Shown piece by piece: positions 7,674-16,626 of a stretch of DNA of 43,290 nucleotides. This DNA comes from UBA9076 sp964418835. Lineage in GTDB: Bacteria; Bacillota_I; Bacilli_A; Erysipelotrichales; Erysipelotrichaceae. The stretch's first letter is position 1. Each line of letters begins with the position of its first letter. The stretch is taken from assembly GCA_964418835.1 (NCBI GenBank), contig CAYQNJ010000013.1:1-43290 (forward strand), in the 5' to 3' direction. The position numbers and the translations under genes were made by a program. Under the pieces are notes generated by a model. That model saw only the letters and a program-made list of their open reading frames with translations. It was not told where the DNA came from and did no database searches.

Positions 7674-9179
7674 ATGAAATTACTAGAAACAAAAATTAAT
7701 AGGATTATTTTAATTATAATCCTTCTAATATCAGGTACAGGTTTAGCATTAATCGCATGTAGATATCACGCGGATAAGTTTCTTATAGATGATATGTTAT
7801 CTTTTTCATTATCTAATACTCCAGGAGGCTGGGTATCGTACGAAAACTTTGGATGGATTAGTAATAGAGAGTTTTATAGATTTGCTGTATTAAATAATCC
7901 ATTTGACTTTAAGAATGTTTGGCTAAACCAAGCACTAGATTGTCATCCCCCATTATTTTATTTGATAATACATATTGTTTCCTCAATATTCTCACCAAAT
8001 TTAACACCATGGCATGGACAAATACCAAATATCATTTATTATCTACTAACTTCAATAATGATATATAAACTTACAAATAAACTAACAAAAAACTATTTAA
8101 TATCATTTGTAGTAATGTTTATATATATAGTTAATCCTGTAGTTTTGAGTTATGTAGCTTTTATAAGGATGTATCCATTAGTTAATCTATTTGCAATAAC
8201 TTTTGCATATATTGCAGTAGACTTCTTTGAAATAGAAAAAGTAACTAATAAAACATACATACTATTAAGTCTTGTTACTACATTAGGTTGTTTAACTCAT
8301 TATTATTCATATGTAATATATTTCTTCATTTGTTTAATCATTGGATTTTTCTTACTATTTAAGAAAAAATACAAAGAACTTATCTATTTTTGTATATCGG
8401 TTCTTTTAGGTATTATTATTGCACTAGCTATATTTCCAAGTGCGTTAACACATTGGTTTACAAACCAACATAGTGTTACTGCTATAAATAATCTTCAAAC
8501 ATCAACAAACACCTTAGATAGATATATTTCATATATTAATCAAAGTCCATTTAAATATCTAACATTTATTATTGTTTTATTAATAATTGTATTTTCAATT
8601 AAAAATAAAGATAAGAAAATATCTTTACCACAATACACTCTACTATTTACATACTTTGCATATTTTTTATTAGTTGGAAAGACTAGTAGTTTTGTGACTC
8701 ATAGATACATGGTACCAGTAGATGCAATAATGTTTGTAGGTTTATTATCAACTCTATTTAATATCGCAGATATATATAAAGATAAAAAAATAACCCTATT
8801 AATACTTAGTATATTTATTATTACTAGTTCAGGTTTTCCTGCTCTTTATATAAAAGACTATAAGAACCCTATTTCATACGCAAAAGCACATTATGGTGAT
8901 TTGTTGATAATATATAATGATTCAAACTGGGATGCTAATTTCACTAATGTAAATGCTTTTGAGTTTAGAGAATATGAAAACATATATGTTATGAATGATG
9001 CTTTAGAATCAAAGGAAGTTAAAGCAGATTTCTTCATGTTTGAAGATGCTGTTGTTTATGTTGGGGAAAACATGGACTTAGAATTAGTTAAGATGTGGTT
9101 GTTTGGATCTAGTAGATTTACAAAACTAGAACCAACTGGCATTAAAACATCTATTTATACTGTTTATTTCGCAAGTTGA
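7674..9179 (+). CDS. GT-C fold membrane glycosyltransferase (PMT/ArnT-like)
   Basis: A 501-residue protein with about 10-12 membrane spans. Features of GT-C lipid-linked-sugar transferases are visible. An acidic pair in the first outer loop (D39, D40 in FLIDDML) is in the place of the catalytic Asp. CHPPLFYLIIH (90-100) matches the HPPL block, and FIRMYPL follows span four. A soluble outer domain of about 100 residues ends the protein. Such enzymes take a sugar from an undecaprenyl- or dolichyl-type carrier on the outer face. The acceptor is unknown. It is the first of three consecutive GT-C-like genes, spaced 7 and 10 bases apart, so they are probably one transcript. Confidence 0.75.
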   Translation: MKLLETKINRIILIIILLISGTGLALIACRYHADKFLIDDMLSFSLSNTPGGWVSYENFGWISNREFYRFAVLNNPFDFKNVWLNQALDCHPPLFYLIIHIVSSIFSPNLTPWHGQIPNIIYYLLTSIMIYKLTNKLTKNYLISFVVMFIYIVNPVVLSYVAFIRMYPLVNLFAITFAYIAVDFFEIEKVTNKTYILLSLVTTLGCLTHYYSYVIYFFICLIIGFFLLFKKKYKELIYFCISVLLGIIIALAIFPSALTHWFTNQHSVTAINNLQTSTNTLDRYISYINQSPFKYLTFIIVLLIIVFSIKNKDKKISLPQYTLLFTYFAYFLLVGKTSSFVTHRYMVPVDAIMFVGLLSTLFNIADIYKDKKITLLILSIFIITSSGFPALYIKDYKNPISYAKAHYGDLLIIYNDSNWDANFTNVNAFEFREYENIYVMNDALESKEVKADFFMFEDAVVYVGENMDLELVKMWLFGSSRFTKLEPTGIKTSIYTVYFAS

Positions 9180-9186
9180 GGTAATA

Positions 9187-11217
9187 ATGGTTTCTATTAT
9201 ATTTATTGAAATATTTATATTAATATCATCTTTTATTACAGGTAGATTGATGAATTATCTATTCTTTAAAAGTGATAAAGACAACACTTGGTTAGGTGTA
9301 GGTTTTTTTGCGTTTTTAGGGTTATTACAGCCTTTCACATATATAATTACATCACTAGCAATCCCTACAAAGTTTATGCTTATAACATTTCTATTAATAC
9401 CTCTTATATTATTTCTAATATCATTATCCTTTAAAGTAAATTTAATACCTTCAAAAAACGATTTATTTGCTTCAATTGTAGGAATAATTATAGTAACTAT
9501 AGGATTAATAAGAATACAATCATACACACTTGGAGAAACATACCTTGATTCAACATTTTATTTATCAATGGTTAATGAAAACTCAACAAAATATGTATAT
9601 GGAAGAATGAATTATTATAGTGGTGTTATTCAAGATGTTGATTTTACCTATGATTACGCTTCATTCTACGCTTTATTTTCAATGTTATTAAAACTAGTAA
9701 GAAATTTAGGTATCTCAGAACCTATGCAAACTCCATTATATTTTTATTCTTCTACTATCACATTTTTATATTTCTTTGGAGTTACTCTATACACTGTTTC
9801 TAAAAGATTTTTCACAAAAAAAATATTCACTATATTATTAACGATAATATCTACTTTCATATTTTTTAAGTATTATAACTATGCTTTAGCATTCATAGGT
9901 AATTCTTATAGAGTTATATCTATTACATATCCTTTAATGTTTATATATGACTTCTTTTACAATGAAGAAAAGAAAACCTTATTACTTGTTGGAATATTAT
10001 TCTCTGGTCTTATATCAGTGAGTTCCTCAGGTGGATTTATGAGTTTATTCTCATTAGCCTCATTAATAATATATTTAATATTTAAAAACTATGATAAAGA
10101 AATTGTTACTTATAGTTTATATGCTTTAATACCAACATTACTCTTCCTTAATTTAGTTATATATCAGATGAGTAATGTTGCTGGCTATGCTTTATTTATA
10201 TTTATAGTTATTTATTATTTAATAAATTATTATCTTAATAAAACAAATAAATTTATTAATAAATGGTATTTATTACATAAGATAATCGTTATTTTAGCTT
10301 TAATAATTATGATTGTGTTATCTTATTTCATTCAATTAGAAACATATTCTTATCAATATTTCTTTAATGATCACAGTGCATACGATATGGTTCATGATTA
10401 TTTTTCTATATACCATAAAAATGTCTTCTACCCTACTTTGGTAGTTTGGTTTGTTTTATTATTTTACTTTATTACAAAACAAAAAGTTAAAGACTTTAAG
10501 TTTTATTTACTTACTATAGTTATATTGTTTTTAAATCCTTTGGTGACACCATTTATAATTAAATATCTTACTAATTTTGTTTTTTATAGAGCATTTGAAA
10601 TTATGTTTAACTTTACTACAATAGCCATATTCATAAGTTCTTTATCAGTTATAAAAAATAAATATATTATTAATATATTATGCATAATAGGTTGTGTTGT
10701 AATTATTCCTTTTAGTTATAATCAATTTACAAACAATTACTCTAAAACATTAATACCTACAGAAGACTATAATCCTTATTATAGGATTACTAATCAAGAA
10801 GTTGATCTATACAAATACGTAAATGAAGTAATATCTAAAGAAACTGATAGGGTTATATTACTAAGTCAAATACCTAGTACCAAGGCTTATGTGAATGATA
10901 TAGAACTTCCATATAGCGTTTATGATACTAGAACATCAGATCATTATGCGGATGTAAAACAAGATGCTCCTAGTGAATTAATGAATATTTTCTTCTTAAG
11001 GGATTATGTTGGCCAACAAATATACTCAACAAACCCAAACTATGAAAATGCAAATGAGTTATTATTAAGCAATGATATTGATTATTTAATTATGAGAAAA
11101 GATCAAGCTATAGACAATAATGATGGTACATATCAACCTATATATTTGAATATAAGAGAAATCGCAGATATTTTATATGAAAATGATAGATATGTATTTA
11201 TGAAGATTAGATATTAG
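9187..11217 (+). CDS. large multi-pass membrane protein, GT-C-like
   Basis: A 676-residue protein with about 14 hydrophobic spans and a soluble C-terminal region of about 150 residues. I do not recognise a named family. The outer loop around residues 115-165 is acidic and aromatic (GETYLDSTFYLSMVNENS … DYASFYALFSML), in the position where GT-C enzymes carry the catalytic Asp. The C-terminal part (ITNQEVDLYKYVNEVIS … LLLSNDIDYLIMRKD) resembles the extracytoplasmic ends of membrane mannosyltransferase-like proteins. GAGGT precedes the ATG. It lies between two better GT-C candidates, which supports a part in envelope glycan assembly. An alternative is a flippase or polymerase-like protein. Confidence 0.6.
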   Translation: MVSIIFIEIFILISSFITGRLMNYLFFKSDKDNTWLGVGFFAFLGLLQPFTYIITSLAIPTKFMLITFLLIPLILFLISLSFKVNLIPSKNDLFASIVGIIIVTIGLIRIQSYTLGETYLDSTFYLSMVNENSTKYVYGRMNYYSGVIQDVDFTYDYASFYALFSMLLKLVRNLGISEPMQTPLYFYSSTITFLYFFGVTLYTVSKRFFTKKIFTILLTIISTFIFFKYYNYALAFIGNSYRVISITYPLMFIYDFFYNEEKKTLLLVGILFSGLISVSSSGGFMSLFSLASLIIYLIFKNYDKEIVTYSLYALIPTLLFLNLVIYQMSNVAGYALFIFIVIYYLINYYLNKTNKFINKWYLLHKIIVILALIIMIVLSYFIQLETYSYQYFFNDHSAYDMVHDYFSIYHKNVFYPTLVVWFVLLFYFITKQKVKDFKFYLLTIVILFLNPLVTPFIIKYLTNFVFYRAFEIMFNFTTIAIFISSLSVIKNKYIINILCIIGCVVIIPFSYNQFTNNYSKTLIPTEDYNPYYRITNQEVDLYKYVNEVISKETDRVILLSQIPSTKAYVNDIELPYSVYDTRTSDHYADVKQDAPSELMNIFFLRDYVGQQIYSTNPNYENANELLLSNDIDYLIMRKDQAIDNNDGTYQPIYLNIREIADILYENDRYVFMKIRY

Positions 11218-11227
11218 AGGTATTACA

Positions 11228-13069
11228 ATGCAATATATTATTCCTTTATTATGGTTATTAGGTGTAAGCGGATTTTTTGTGGTAGTCTTTGATAAAAAAA
11301 TCGAAGAATGTTTTCCTATTGCAATAATAAGTGTTGTAAACATAATGATAATAACTGGTTTTATGAAGAAATTATCTTATGGATATTACATTTCTTTATT
11401 AATGATTATTTTATTTTTATTTATTGTAATTTATAAAGTTTATAAAGATAAAAATTATATCAAAACACTAAAAAATAATTTTCTAACTTTAGGTTTATTA
11501 TTCTTTATTATAATTTATATTTACATAATGGTAATGCATAGATTTACAACATTTAGATATTGGGATGAGTTTATGCATTGGGGTTTTATGGCAAAAGAAA
11601 GCTTTAGAATCAATGCTTTTTATTCAGAACCTGGTTCTTGGCTTCAAATTCATAGAGATTACCCTCCTTTTTCTAGTATCTTAGAAGTTTTATGGAGTAA
11701 GTTAAGTGGTAATTATTATAGTGAACCCTTTACTTTTAGAGCAATGTCTATATTAACTATTAGTTTTATATTTCCAATTTTTAAAAATCTTACAAAAAAC
11801 AAAGAAGATTTATTTAAAGGATTTATATTTATAACTCTATTTCTTTTAGTACAAGTTATTGGAATAAGTGATTTCTTTCCAACATTTACAGATAGCATTT
11901 ATACAGATTATTTAATTGGTATTTTACTCAGCTATGGCTTATTTAGTGCATTTACATCAGATTATGATTTATTTGGAATATTAAATATAAGCATGGTTTT
12001 AATTGCCTTATTAATGACTAAACAAATGGGGTTACCTTTCTATTTATTAATATTATTAATGGTTGTATTAAAACTAAAATCAAACAAAAAACGATTATTA
12101 TTAATTCTAATATTCTTTATAATAATACCCCTATCATATTATGTAGGATGGAGTAAATATATAGACTCGTTAAATTTAAGTGGACAGTTTAGTTTAACTC
12201 AAATAAGTGTTTCAGAACTATTAGGAATAATGCAAGGAACAATGGGGAAACCTCATCAAATACAAGCTTATAAGAACTTTATGTTAGCACTAACAAATAG
12301 ATCAGTATTAGATTTCCCAATTAAATTAAACTATATCCTAGCTTTAATCATAACCACTTTATTAATCACAATCACTTCTTATACATACAAACTTAAAGAC
12401 TTTTATAAATATAGCCTCGTATATTTATTTGGTGGTATAGGTTATGCTTTTGCGATGTTATTACTATATATTTTTTCATTTAATGATTTAGAAGGTCCAA
12501 TGCTTGCAAGCTATGAAAGATATATGGGCACATATATCTACCTTGGTTTTGTATTACTAGTATTTATACTATTTGATATATATTCAAAATCAAGTAAAAA
12601 ACTATACCATTATTTAATTATATTTATTCTTATATTTTCATTTGTTTTACCTGTGAATGCAAAAAAGTTAATACCTGCATCTAAATATGAGGGTTACTTA
12701 AATAATGAGGCTTATACTAGATTATTTTATACAATAGATACTAACCAATTTATATATAATAAGATCATGTTAGTATCTCAATATCAAAGTGATATTGGAC
12801 TAGTAGCCCAATACTATTCACCATTTAATTATTTCCAAAGCATTACCTTAGGACCACCTAAATATGATGGTGATTACAATGCTTGGAATATAAGTGTTGA
12901 TGAATTTAAAACAGAACTAAAGAAATATGAATACATTTATATTTATATGTCTGATGATGTTTTCTATAAAGATTATTGGACAAAAATAACAGATATAGAA
13001 CTATTAGATCATCACACATATAAAATTAATGTGAATGGTGAAGAATTATCTCTAACAATGATTGATTAA
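11228..13069 (+). CDS. GT-C-like membrane glycosyltransferase
   Basis: A 613-residue protein with about 12 membrane spans and a C-terminal soluble stretch of about 140 residues. The first large outer loop contains RYWDEFMHWG (about 110-119) followed by DYPPFSS (144-150). This Asp-Glu plus PP arrangement is typical of GT-C glycosyltransferases such as the ArnT and PMT groups. The gene starts 10 bases after the previous one, with GAGG upstream. It ends the three-gene cluster. Donor and acceptor are unknown; lipid-carrier sugars and wall polymers or surface proteins are the likely choices. Confidence 0.68.
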   Translation: MQYIIPLLWLLGVSGFFVVVFDKKIEECFPIAIISVVNIMIITGFMKKLSYGYYISLLMIILFLFIVIYKVYKDKNYIKTLKNNFLTLGLLFFIIIYIYIMVMHRFTTFRYWDEFMHWGFMAKESFRINAFYSEPGSWLQIHRDYPPFSSILEVLWSKLSGNYYSEPFTFRAMSILTISFIFPIFKNLTKNKEDLFKGFIFITLFLLVQVIGISDFFPTFTDSIYTDYLIGILLSYGLFSAFTSDYDLFGILNISMVLIALLMTKQMGLPFYLLILLMVVLKLKSNKKRLLLILIFFIIIPLSYYVGWSKYIDSLNLSGQFSLTQISVSELLGIMQGTMGKPHQIQAYKNFMLALTNRSVLDFPIKLNYILALIITTLLITITSYTYKLKDFYKYSLVYLFGGIGYAFAMLLLYIFSFNDLEGPMLASYERYMGTYIYLGFVLLVFILFDIYSKSSKKLYHYLIIFILIFSFVLPVNAKKLIPASKYEGYLNNEAYTRLFYTIDTNQFIYNKIMLVSQYQSDIGLVAQYYSPFNYFQSITLGPPKYDGDYNAWNISVDEFKTELKKYEYIYIYMSDDVFYKDYWTKITDIELLDHHTYKINVNGEELSLTMID

Positions 13070-13117
13070 CATAAAATATATTCTATTATATTTATATATA
13101 AGAAAGAGGAAATATCA

Positions 13118-13840
13118 ATGTATAAACATGAATATGCTCAAAAGATAACTACCCTACTAGATGAAGTTTACAACACCAACAAAGATAACATCCAAAAGCT
13201 TGCCCAGTTATTTGCAGAAAACATAATGAATGACAAGATTATACACACATTTGGTTCAGGACATTCTCATATAGTTGGTATAGAAATGTTTGCAAGAGCT
13301 GGTGGTTTAGGTAATATTAATGCCTTGCTTGATCCGGATGTATTAACTAGTAGTGGAGCACAAAGAGGCTCCGCAATAGAAAAAGTAGAAGGTCTTGCGG
13401 ATATAATTTATGATAATTACCCTATTGAAAAAGGTGATATCATGATTATTACTTCAAACTCAGGAAGAAATGCTCTTCCAATTGAAATGGCGCTAAGATG
13501 TAAAAAAGAAGGAATTTATTGTGTTGGTATTACTGCACTAGAACAATCTACAGCAATGACTAGTAGACATTCAAGTGGAAAAAAACTATATGAAATAGTT
13601 GATATGGTATTAGACAACAAATCATATTCAGGTGATGCATTAATAAATATTAATGGTATTAAAACTGGTCCTTCTAGTACTATTACATCAACATTTTTAA
13701 TGAATACTATTATTTCTGAAGCAATTAAAATTGTTGTAGATAAAGGATTTAAACCAATGGTATTTCAATCACAAAACGTAGATGGATTTAGTAATGAAGA
13801 AATATATGAACATTATAAAGGAAGAATAAAAGGTTTCTAG
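13118..13840 (+). CDS. SIS-domain sugar-phosphate protein (UPF0309-like)
   Basis: A 240-residue single-SIS protein. Visible SIS marks are the phosphosugar-binding HTFGSGHSHIVG (about residues 44-55), IMIITSNSGRN and the middle helix GVEGLADIIYDNY-like region. The sequence fits the UPF0309 / sugar isomerase-like group, not GlmS, MurQ or KpsF. SIS domains bind or isomerise phosphosugars, often amino sugars. AAAGAGG precedes the ATG. Downstream, separated by 13 and 5 bases, are a small membrane protein and a ceramidase-like hydrolase, so the three probably form an operon for some sugar or amide-linked substrate. The exact reaction is unknown. Confidence 0.75.
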   Translation: MYKHEYAQKITTLLDEVYNTNKDNIQKLAQLFAENIMNDKIIHTFGSGHSHIVGIEMFARAGGLGNINALLDPDVLTSSGAQRGSAIEKVEGLADIIYDNYPIEKGDIMIITSNSGRNALPIEMALRCKKEGIYCVGITALEQSTAMTSRHSSGKKLYEIVDMVLDNKSYSGDALININGIKTGPSSTITSTFLMNTIISEAIKIVVDKGFKPMVFQSQNVDGFSNEEIYEHYKGRIKGF

Positions 13841-13853
13841 AAAGAGTGAATAT

Positions 13854-14327
13854 ATGGTAATGATAATTGTAGGTTTTATTATAGGTAGTGTTTATTTAGG
13901 AATAACTATATATAATTTAAACAATAAAAAGAAACAACTTGAAAATATAGATCTATCTAAATATACAAAGGTAGATGGTTCAAAAGTATATGTATATATA
14001 TTAATTGGATTAATGATTCTAAGTGTTTTTGGAATATATTTGGGTTATATAGGAAATAGTAGTGACAATATTAGTTTAGGAATAATGTTAATCTTTTTAT
14101 CATTATCAGAAATAATAAACACAAAACAATTAAATACATATTATTACAATGATACTCATGTGATATTAAATGGAAATGTTATTAGATATAAATCTATTAA
14201 ATCTTTAACTAAAGTATCTTCATTTTTTATAAAAAGATTTAAACTAACCACAATAAATGGTGATATTATGACAATCCCTATAAAACCAGCGTTACATATA
14301 CAAGAACTAATGAAAAAGAAAAGGTAA
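13854..14327 (+). CDS. small membrane protein of unknown function
   Basis: A 157-residue protein with one N-terminal span (about residues 1-20), a short basic loop, two further spans (about 48-65 and 75-90), and a C-terminal soluble domain of about 55 residues. The last part (YYYNDTHVILNGNVIRYKSIKSLTKVSSFFIKRFKLTTINGDIMTIPI) has the alternating pattern of a bacterial PH-like (YdbS/YcxB-type) domain. I do not recognise the family. It stands between the SIS and ceramidase-like genes with tiny gaps, so it is probably co-transcribed. An in-frame ATG two codons later is an equally possible start. Confidence 0.55.
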   Translation: MVMIIVGFIIGSVYLGITIYNLNNKKKQLENIDLSKYTKVDGSKVYVYILIGLMILSVFGIYLGYIGNSSDNISLGIMLIFLSLSEIINTKQLNTYYYNDTHVILNGNVIRYKSIKSLTKVSSFFIKRFKLTTINGDIMTIPIKPALHIQELMKKKR

Positions 14328-14332
14328 ACTTT

Positions 14333-15472
14333 ATGAAATTTAAAACATTTTCTATAAATATTAATCCATTAAAACCAGTAAGACAAGATGGACATATCCA
14401 ACAGGTAAACAAGGTTTTTAAAGTACATGATGATTTAAATGCAAGATTTTTAATAATTGAATATGAATTTATTTTTATACATATCTCTACTGACACCTTA
14501 GGTTTTAATTTAAGTTTTCAAAATGAATTAAATGATAAATTAAATAAAATATTTGATAAAGATGTAAAACTAGTAATATCTTCTACACATACTCATTATG
14601 GTGGAGATACTAATGATATTAATTATAAAAACCAACTAATGGATAATTTTATAGATGCACTAACAAACATAGAATTACAAGAATATAAAAACTTATATGT
14701 AAGCTATAAACAAACTATCTTTGATGAGGTTGGTAAAAGTAGAATAAGCAATCATGATGCTATATTAGTTCTAGGTTTGCTTGAAATATATGATGACAAC
14801 AAGGTTATTTCAAACCTTATTAACTATAATACACATCCAACAATACTGGATGCTAATACAACTGACTATTTTAGTAGTGAGTTTCCAGGTTATGTTTTAA
14901 GTAAATTAAAAGATGAATTTTATACATATACATCAGGTTGTATGGGTGATGTTAGTACTAGATTTACTAGATCAAATCAAACGTATGAATCAGTAATAGA
15001 ACTTGGTGACAAATTATACAATAAAATTCTTGAACTTAAAAAAATACAGACAAACAAGTACCCTCTTACCATGTCATATGATGAACTTGTAATACCTATA
15101 AAACATAGTTTTAATGAAATAGAGCTTATAAACACTAATCTAACTGATAGAGAATTAGAAACTATTGAATACGGTAAAATTGTTAGACAAAGACTAAAAG
15201 ATAATCCAGATACATTAATTAAAGAAATCAAGATGTCTGCATTACATTTAAATAAATTCAATATTATATTTATCCCAAATGAATTATTTAGTGATTATCT
15301 AAATAATGTTAATATCAATAATACAATTATTTCTTGTTATTCTAATGGGTATGGACCTTATATGTTACCAATAAATAAGAAGATATTTACATATGAATTA
15401 TTTACAGATACATTTTCAAATCAAACAAAACAAATAATAATTGATCAGTTAAAAAAATGGAGTAGTGTTTAA
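14333..15472 (+). CDS. neutral/alkaline ceramidase-like hydrolase (cytoplasmic)
   Basis: A 379-residue protein resembling the N-terminal catalytic domain of neutral ceramidases. Zinc-type motifs are visible: SSTHTHYGGD (about 83-92), NYNTHPT with His168, and GCMGDVSTR (202-210), which corresponds to the family GDVS block. Full ceramidases are about 650 residues and have a signal peptide and a C-terminal beta domain. This protein lacks both, so it probably acts in the cytoplasm. Shorter bacterial members hydrolyse unknown amide bonds. Its place after an SIS sugar-phosphate gene suggests an N-acyl sugar or similar substrate; this is inference. The last codons overlap the convergent chromate-transporter gene by 4 bases and lie inside a terminator palindrome. 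Confidence 0.7.
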   Translation: MKFKTFSININPLKPVRQDGHIQQVNKVFKVHDDLNARFLIIEYEFIFIHISTDTLGFNLSFQNELNDKLNKIFDKDVKLVISSTHTHYGGDTNDINYKNQLMDNFIDALTNIELQEYKNLYVSYKQTIFDEVGKSRISNHDAILVLGLLEIYDDNKVISNLINYNTHPTILDANTTDYFSSEFPGYVLSKLKDEFYTYTSGCMGDVSTRFTRSNQTYESVIELGDKLYNKILELKKIQTNKYPLTMSYDELVIPIKHSFNEIELINTNLTDRELETIEYGKIVRQRLKDNPDTLIKEIKMSALHLNKFNIIFIPNELFSDYLNNVNINNTIISCYSNGYGPYMLPINKKIFTYELFTDTFSNQTKQIIIDQLKKWSSV

Positions 15473-15489
15473 AGTTTAAACACTACTCC
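15459..15489. terminator. perfect 31-base palindrome covering both overlapping stop codons
   Basis: Fifteen bases (GGAGTAGTGTTTAAA) are repeated in inverted order around a single central G at 15474. On the minus strand the hairpin is followed by a run of seven U (15451-15457), so it is a strong terminator for the chromate-transporter transcript. On the plus strand the T-run is poor. The two stop codons (15470-15472 plus, 15469-15471 minus) overlap within it. Confidence 0.8.
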
Positions 15490-16023
15490 TATTATTGCCG
15501 CAAAACTAATTATAAATATTGGATGAAGCTTTTTATATTTATTTTGTATTACCATCAATGTTATCAATAATACAATTGATGGTATTTTTAAAATACTCAT
15601 TAAATCATTTGTCTTATTAAATAATGCACTAATAAATATATTCATACATGCTGCTACTATCAAACCTATTACTGCTGGTTTTAACCCATTAAATATCTCT
15701 TTAACTAATCTACTATCTTGAAACTTATTCATCATATTTGCAATGATAGTAATAATTACGATGCTAGGAAAAACCAATCCTAAGGTTGCTCCTAAAGCAC
15801 CTGTCATTCCAAACATATGGTAACCAACATATGTAGCCATATTAATGCCAATTGCTCCTGGTGTTGATTCAGAAACAGCGATCATAGTGCTTAACATATC
15901 ACTTGTAAACCATCCATATTTTATTGACATTTCATTTAAGAACGGTATTGTTGCTAAACCTCCACCAACTGCAAATAAACCAGTCTTCATAAACTCAAAT
16001 ATTAAAAAGAATAATGTACTCAT
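15469..16023 (-). CDS. chromate-transporter family protein, second half
   Basis: A 184-residue protein with about six spans, one CHR domain. Visible are the family blocks GLFAVGGGLATIPFL (about residues 13-27) and SESTPGAIGINMATYVGY. Many Firmicutes encode the CHR transporter as two short proteins that work as a heterodimer, and this is the partner of the next gene upstream, with which it overlaps as ATGA. Family members export chromate, but most such pairs in anaerobes have not been tested and may move other anions. The 3' end lies in the long palindrome. Confidence 0.88.
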   Translation of the reverse strand: MSTLFFLIFEFMKTGLFAVGGGLATIPFLNEMSIKYGWFTSDMLSTMIAVSESTPGAIGINMATYVGYHMFGMTGALGATLGLVFPSIVIITIIANMMNKFQDSRLVKEIFNGLKPAVIGLIVAACMNIFISALFNKTNDLMSILKIPSIVLLITLMVIQNKYKKLHPIFIISFAAIIGVVFKL

Positions 16024-16571
16024 ATGCTATCCTTTCTAAACAAATTTAATCTACTAAAAGAAATTCCAACAATCCCTGCAAGGATAACAAGTAATGTGGT
16101 AGAAATACTTGTAAAGTAAGATAATATAAAAACTACAATTGCTATTAATAAACTAGCACTATCCTTAACATTAGATTTATATAAATTCTTTATTGCAATA
16201 ATCATTAAACTACATACAGCAACCTTTATACCAGCTAAAGCATGTTGAACAACAGCAAGTTCAGAAAAATTATTAATCAAGCTTGCAATTAAAATGATAA
16301 TTATTAAAGATGGACTTATAACACCTAATGTTGCAATAATTCCACCTATTATTCCTTTTGTATAATAACCAATAAAAGTAGCTGTATTTACTGCAATAAT
16401 GCCTGGAGTAACTTGTCCGATGGCATAGTAATTCATAACTTCTTCTTCAGTAGCCCATTTTTTATTATCAATTACTTCCCTTTGTATAAGTGGTAGCATT
16501 GCATAACCTCCGCCAAAGGTAAATAATCCTAACTTAAACCATGTAATGTATAAATCTAAAAGTAATTTCAT
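16020..16571 (-). CDS. chromate-transporter family protein, first half
   Basis: A 183-residue CHR-domain membrane protein. It shows GLFTFGGGYAMLPLIQ (about 15-30), KKWATEEEVMNYYAIGQVTPG and NTATFIGY, the conserved half-domain motifs. It pairs with the overlapping downstream gene to form a complete two-part transporter. AGGAG lies upstream of the ATG. Fifty-five bases separate it from the carboxymuconolactone-decarboxylase-like gene, and the LysR gene is further upstream on the same strand; co-transcription is possible but not shown. Confidence 0.88.
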   Translation of the reverse strand: MKLLLDLYITWFKLGLFTFGGGYAMLPLIQREVIDNKKWATEEEVMNYYAIGQVTPGIIAVNTATFIGYYTKGIIGGIIATLGVISPSLIIIILIASLINNFSELAVVQHALAGIKVAVCSLMIIAIKNLYKSNVKDSASLLIAIVVFILSYFTSISTTLLVILAGIVGISFSRLNLFRKDSI

Positions 16572-16626
16572 ATATCTCCTTAAATCATTATTTAAAATAT
16601 ATAACTAATTACTTCTTTATTCAACT

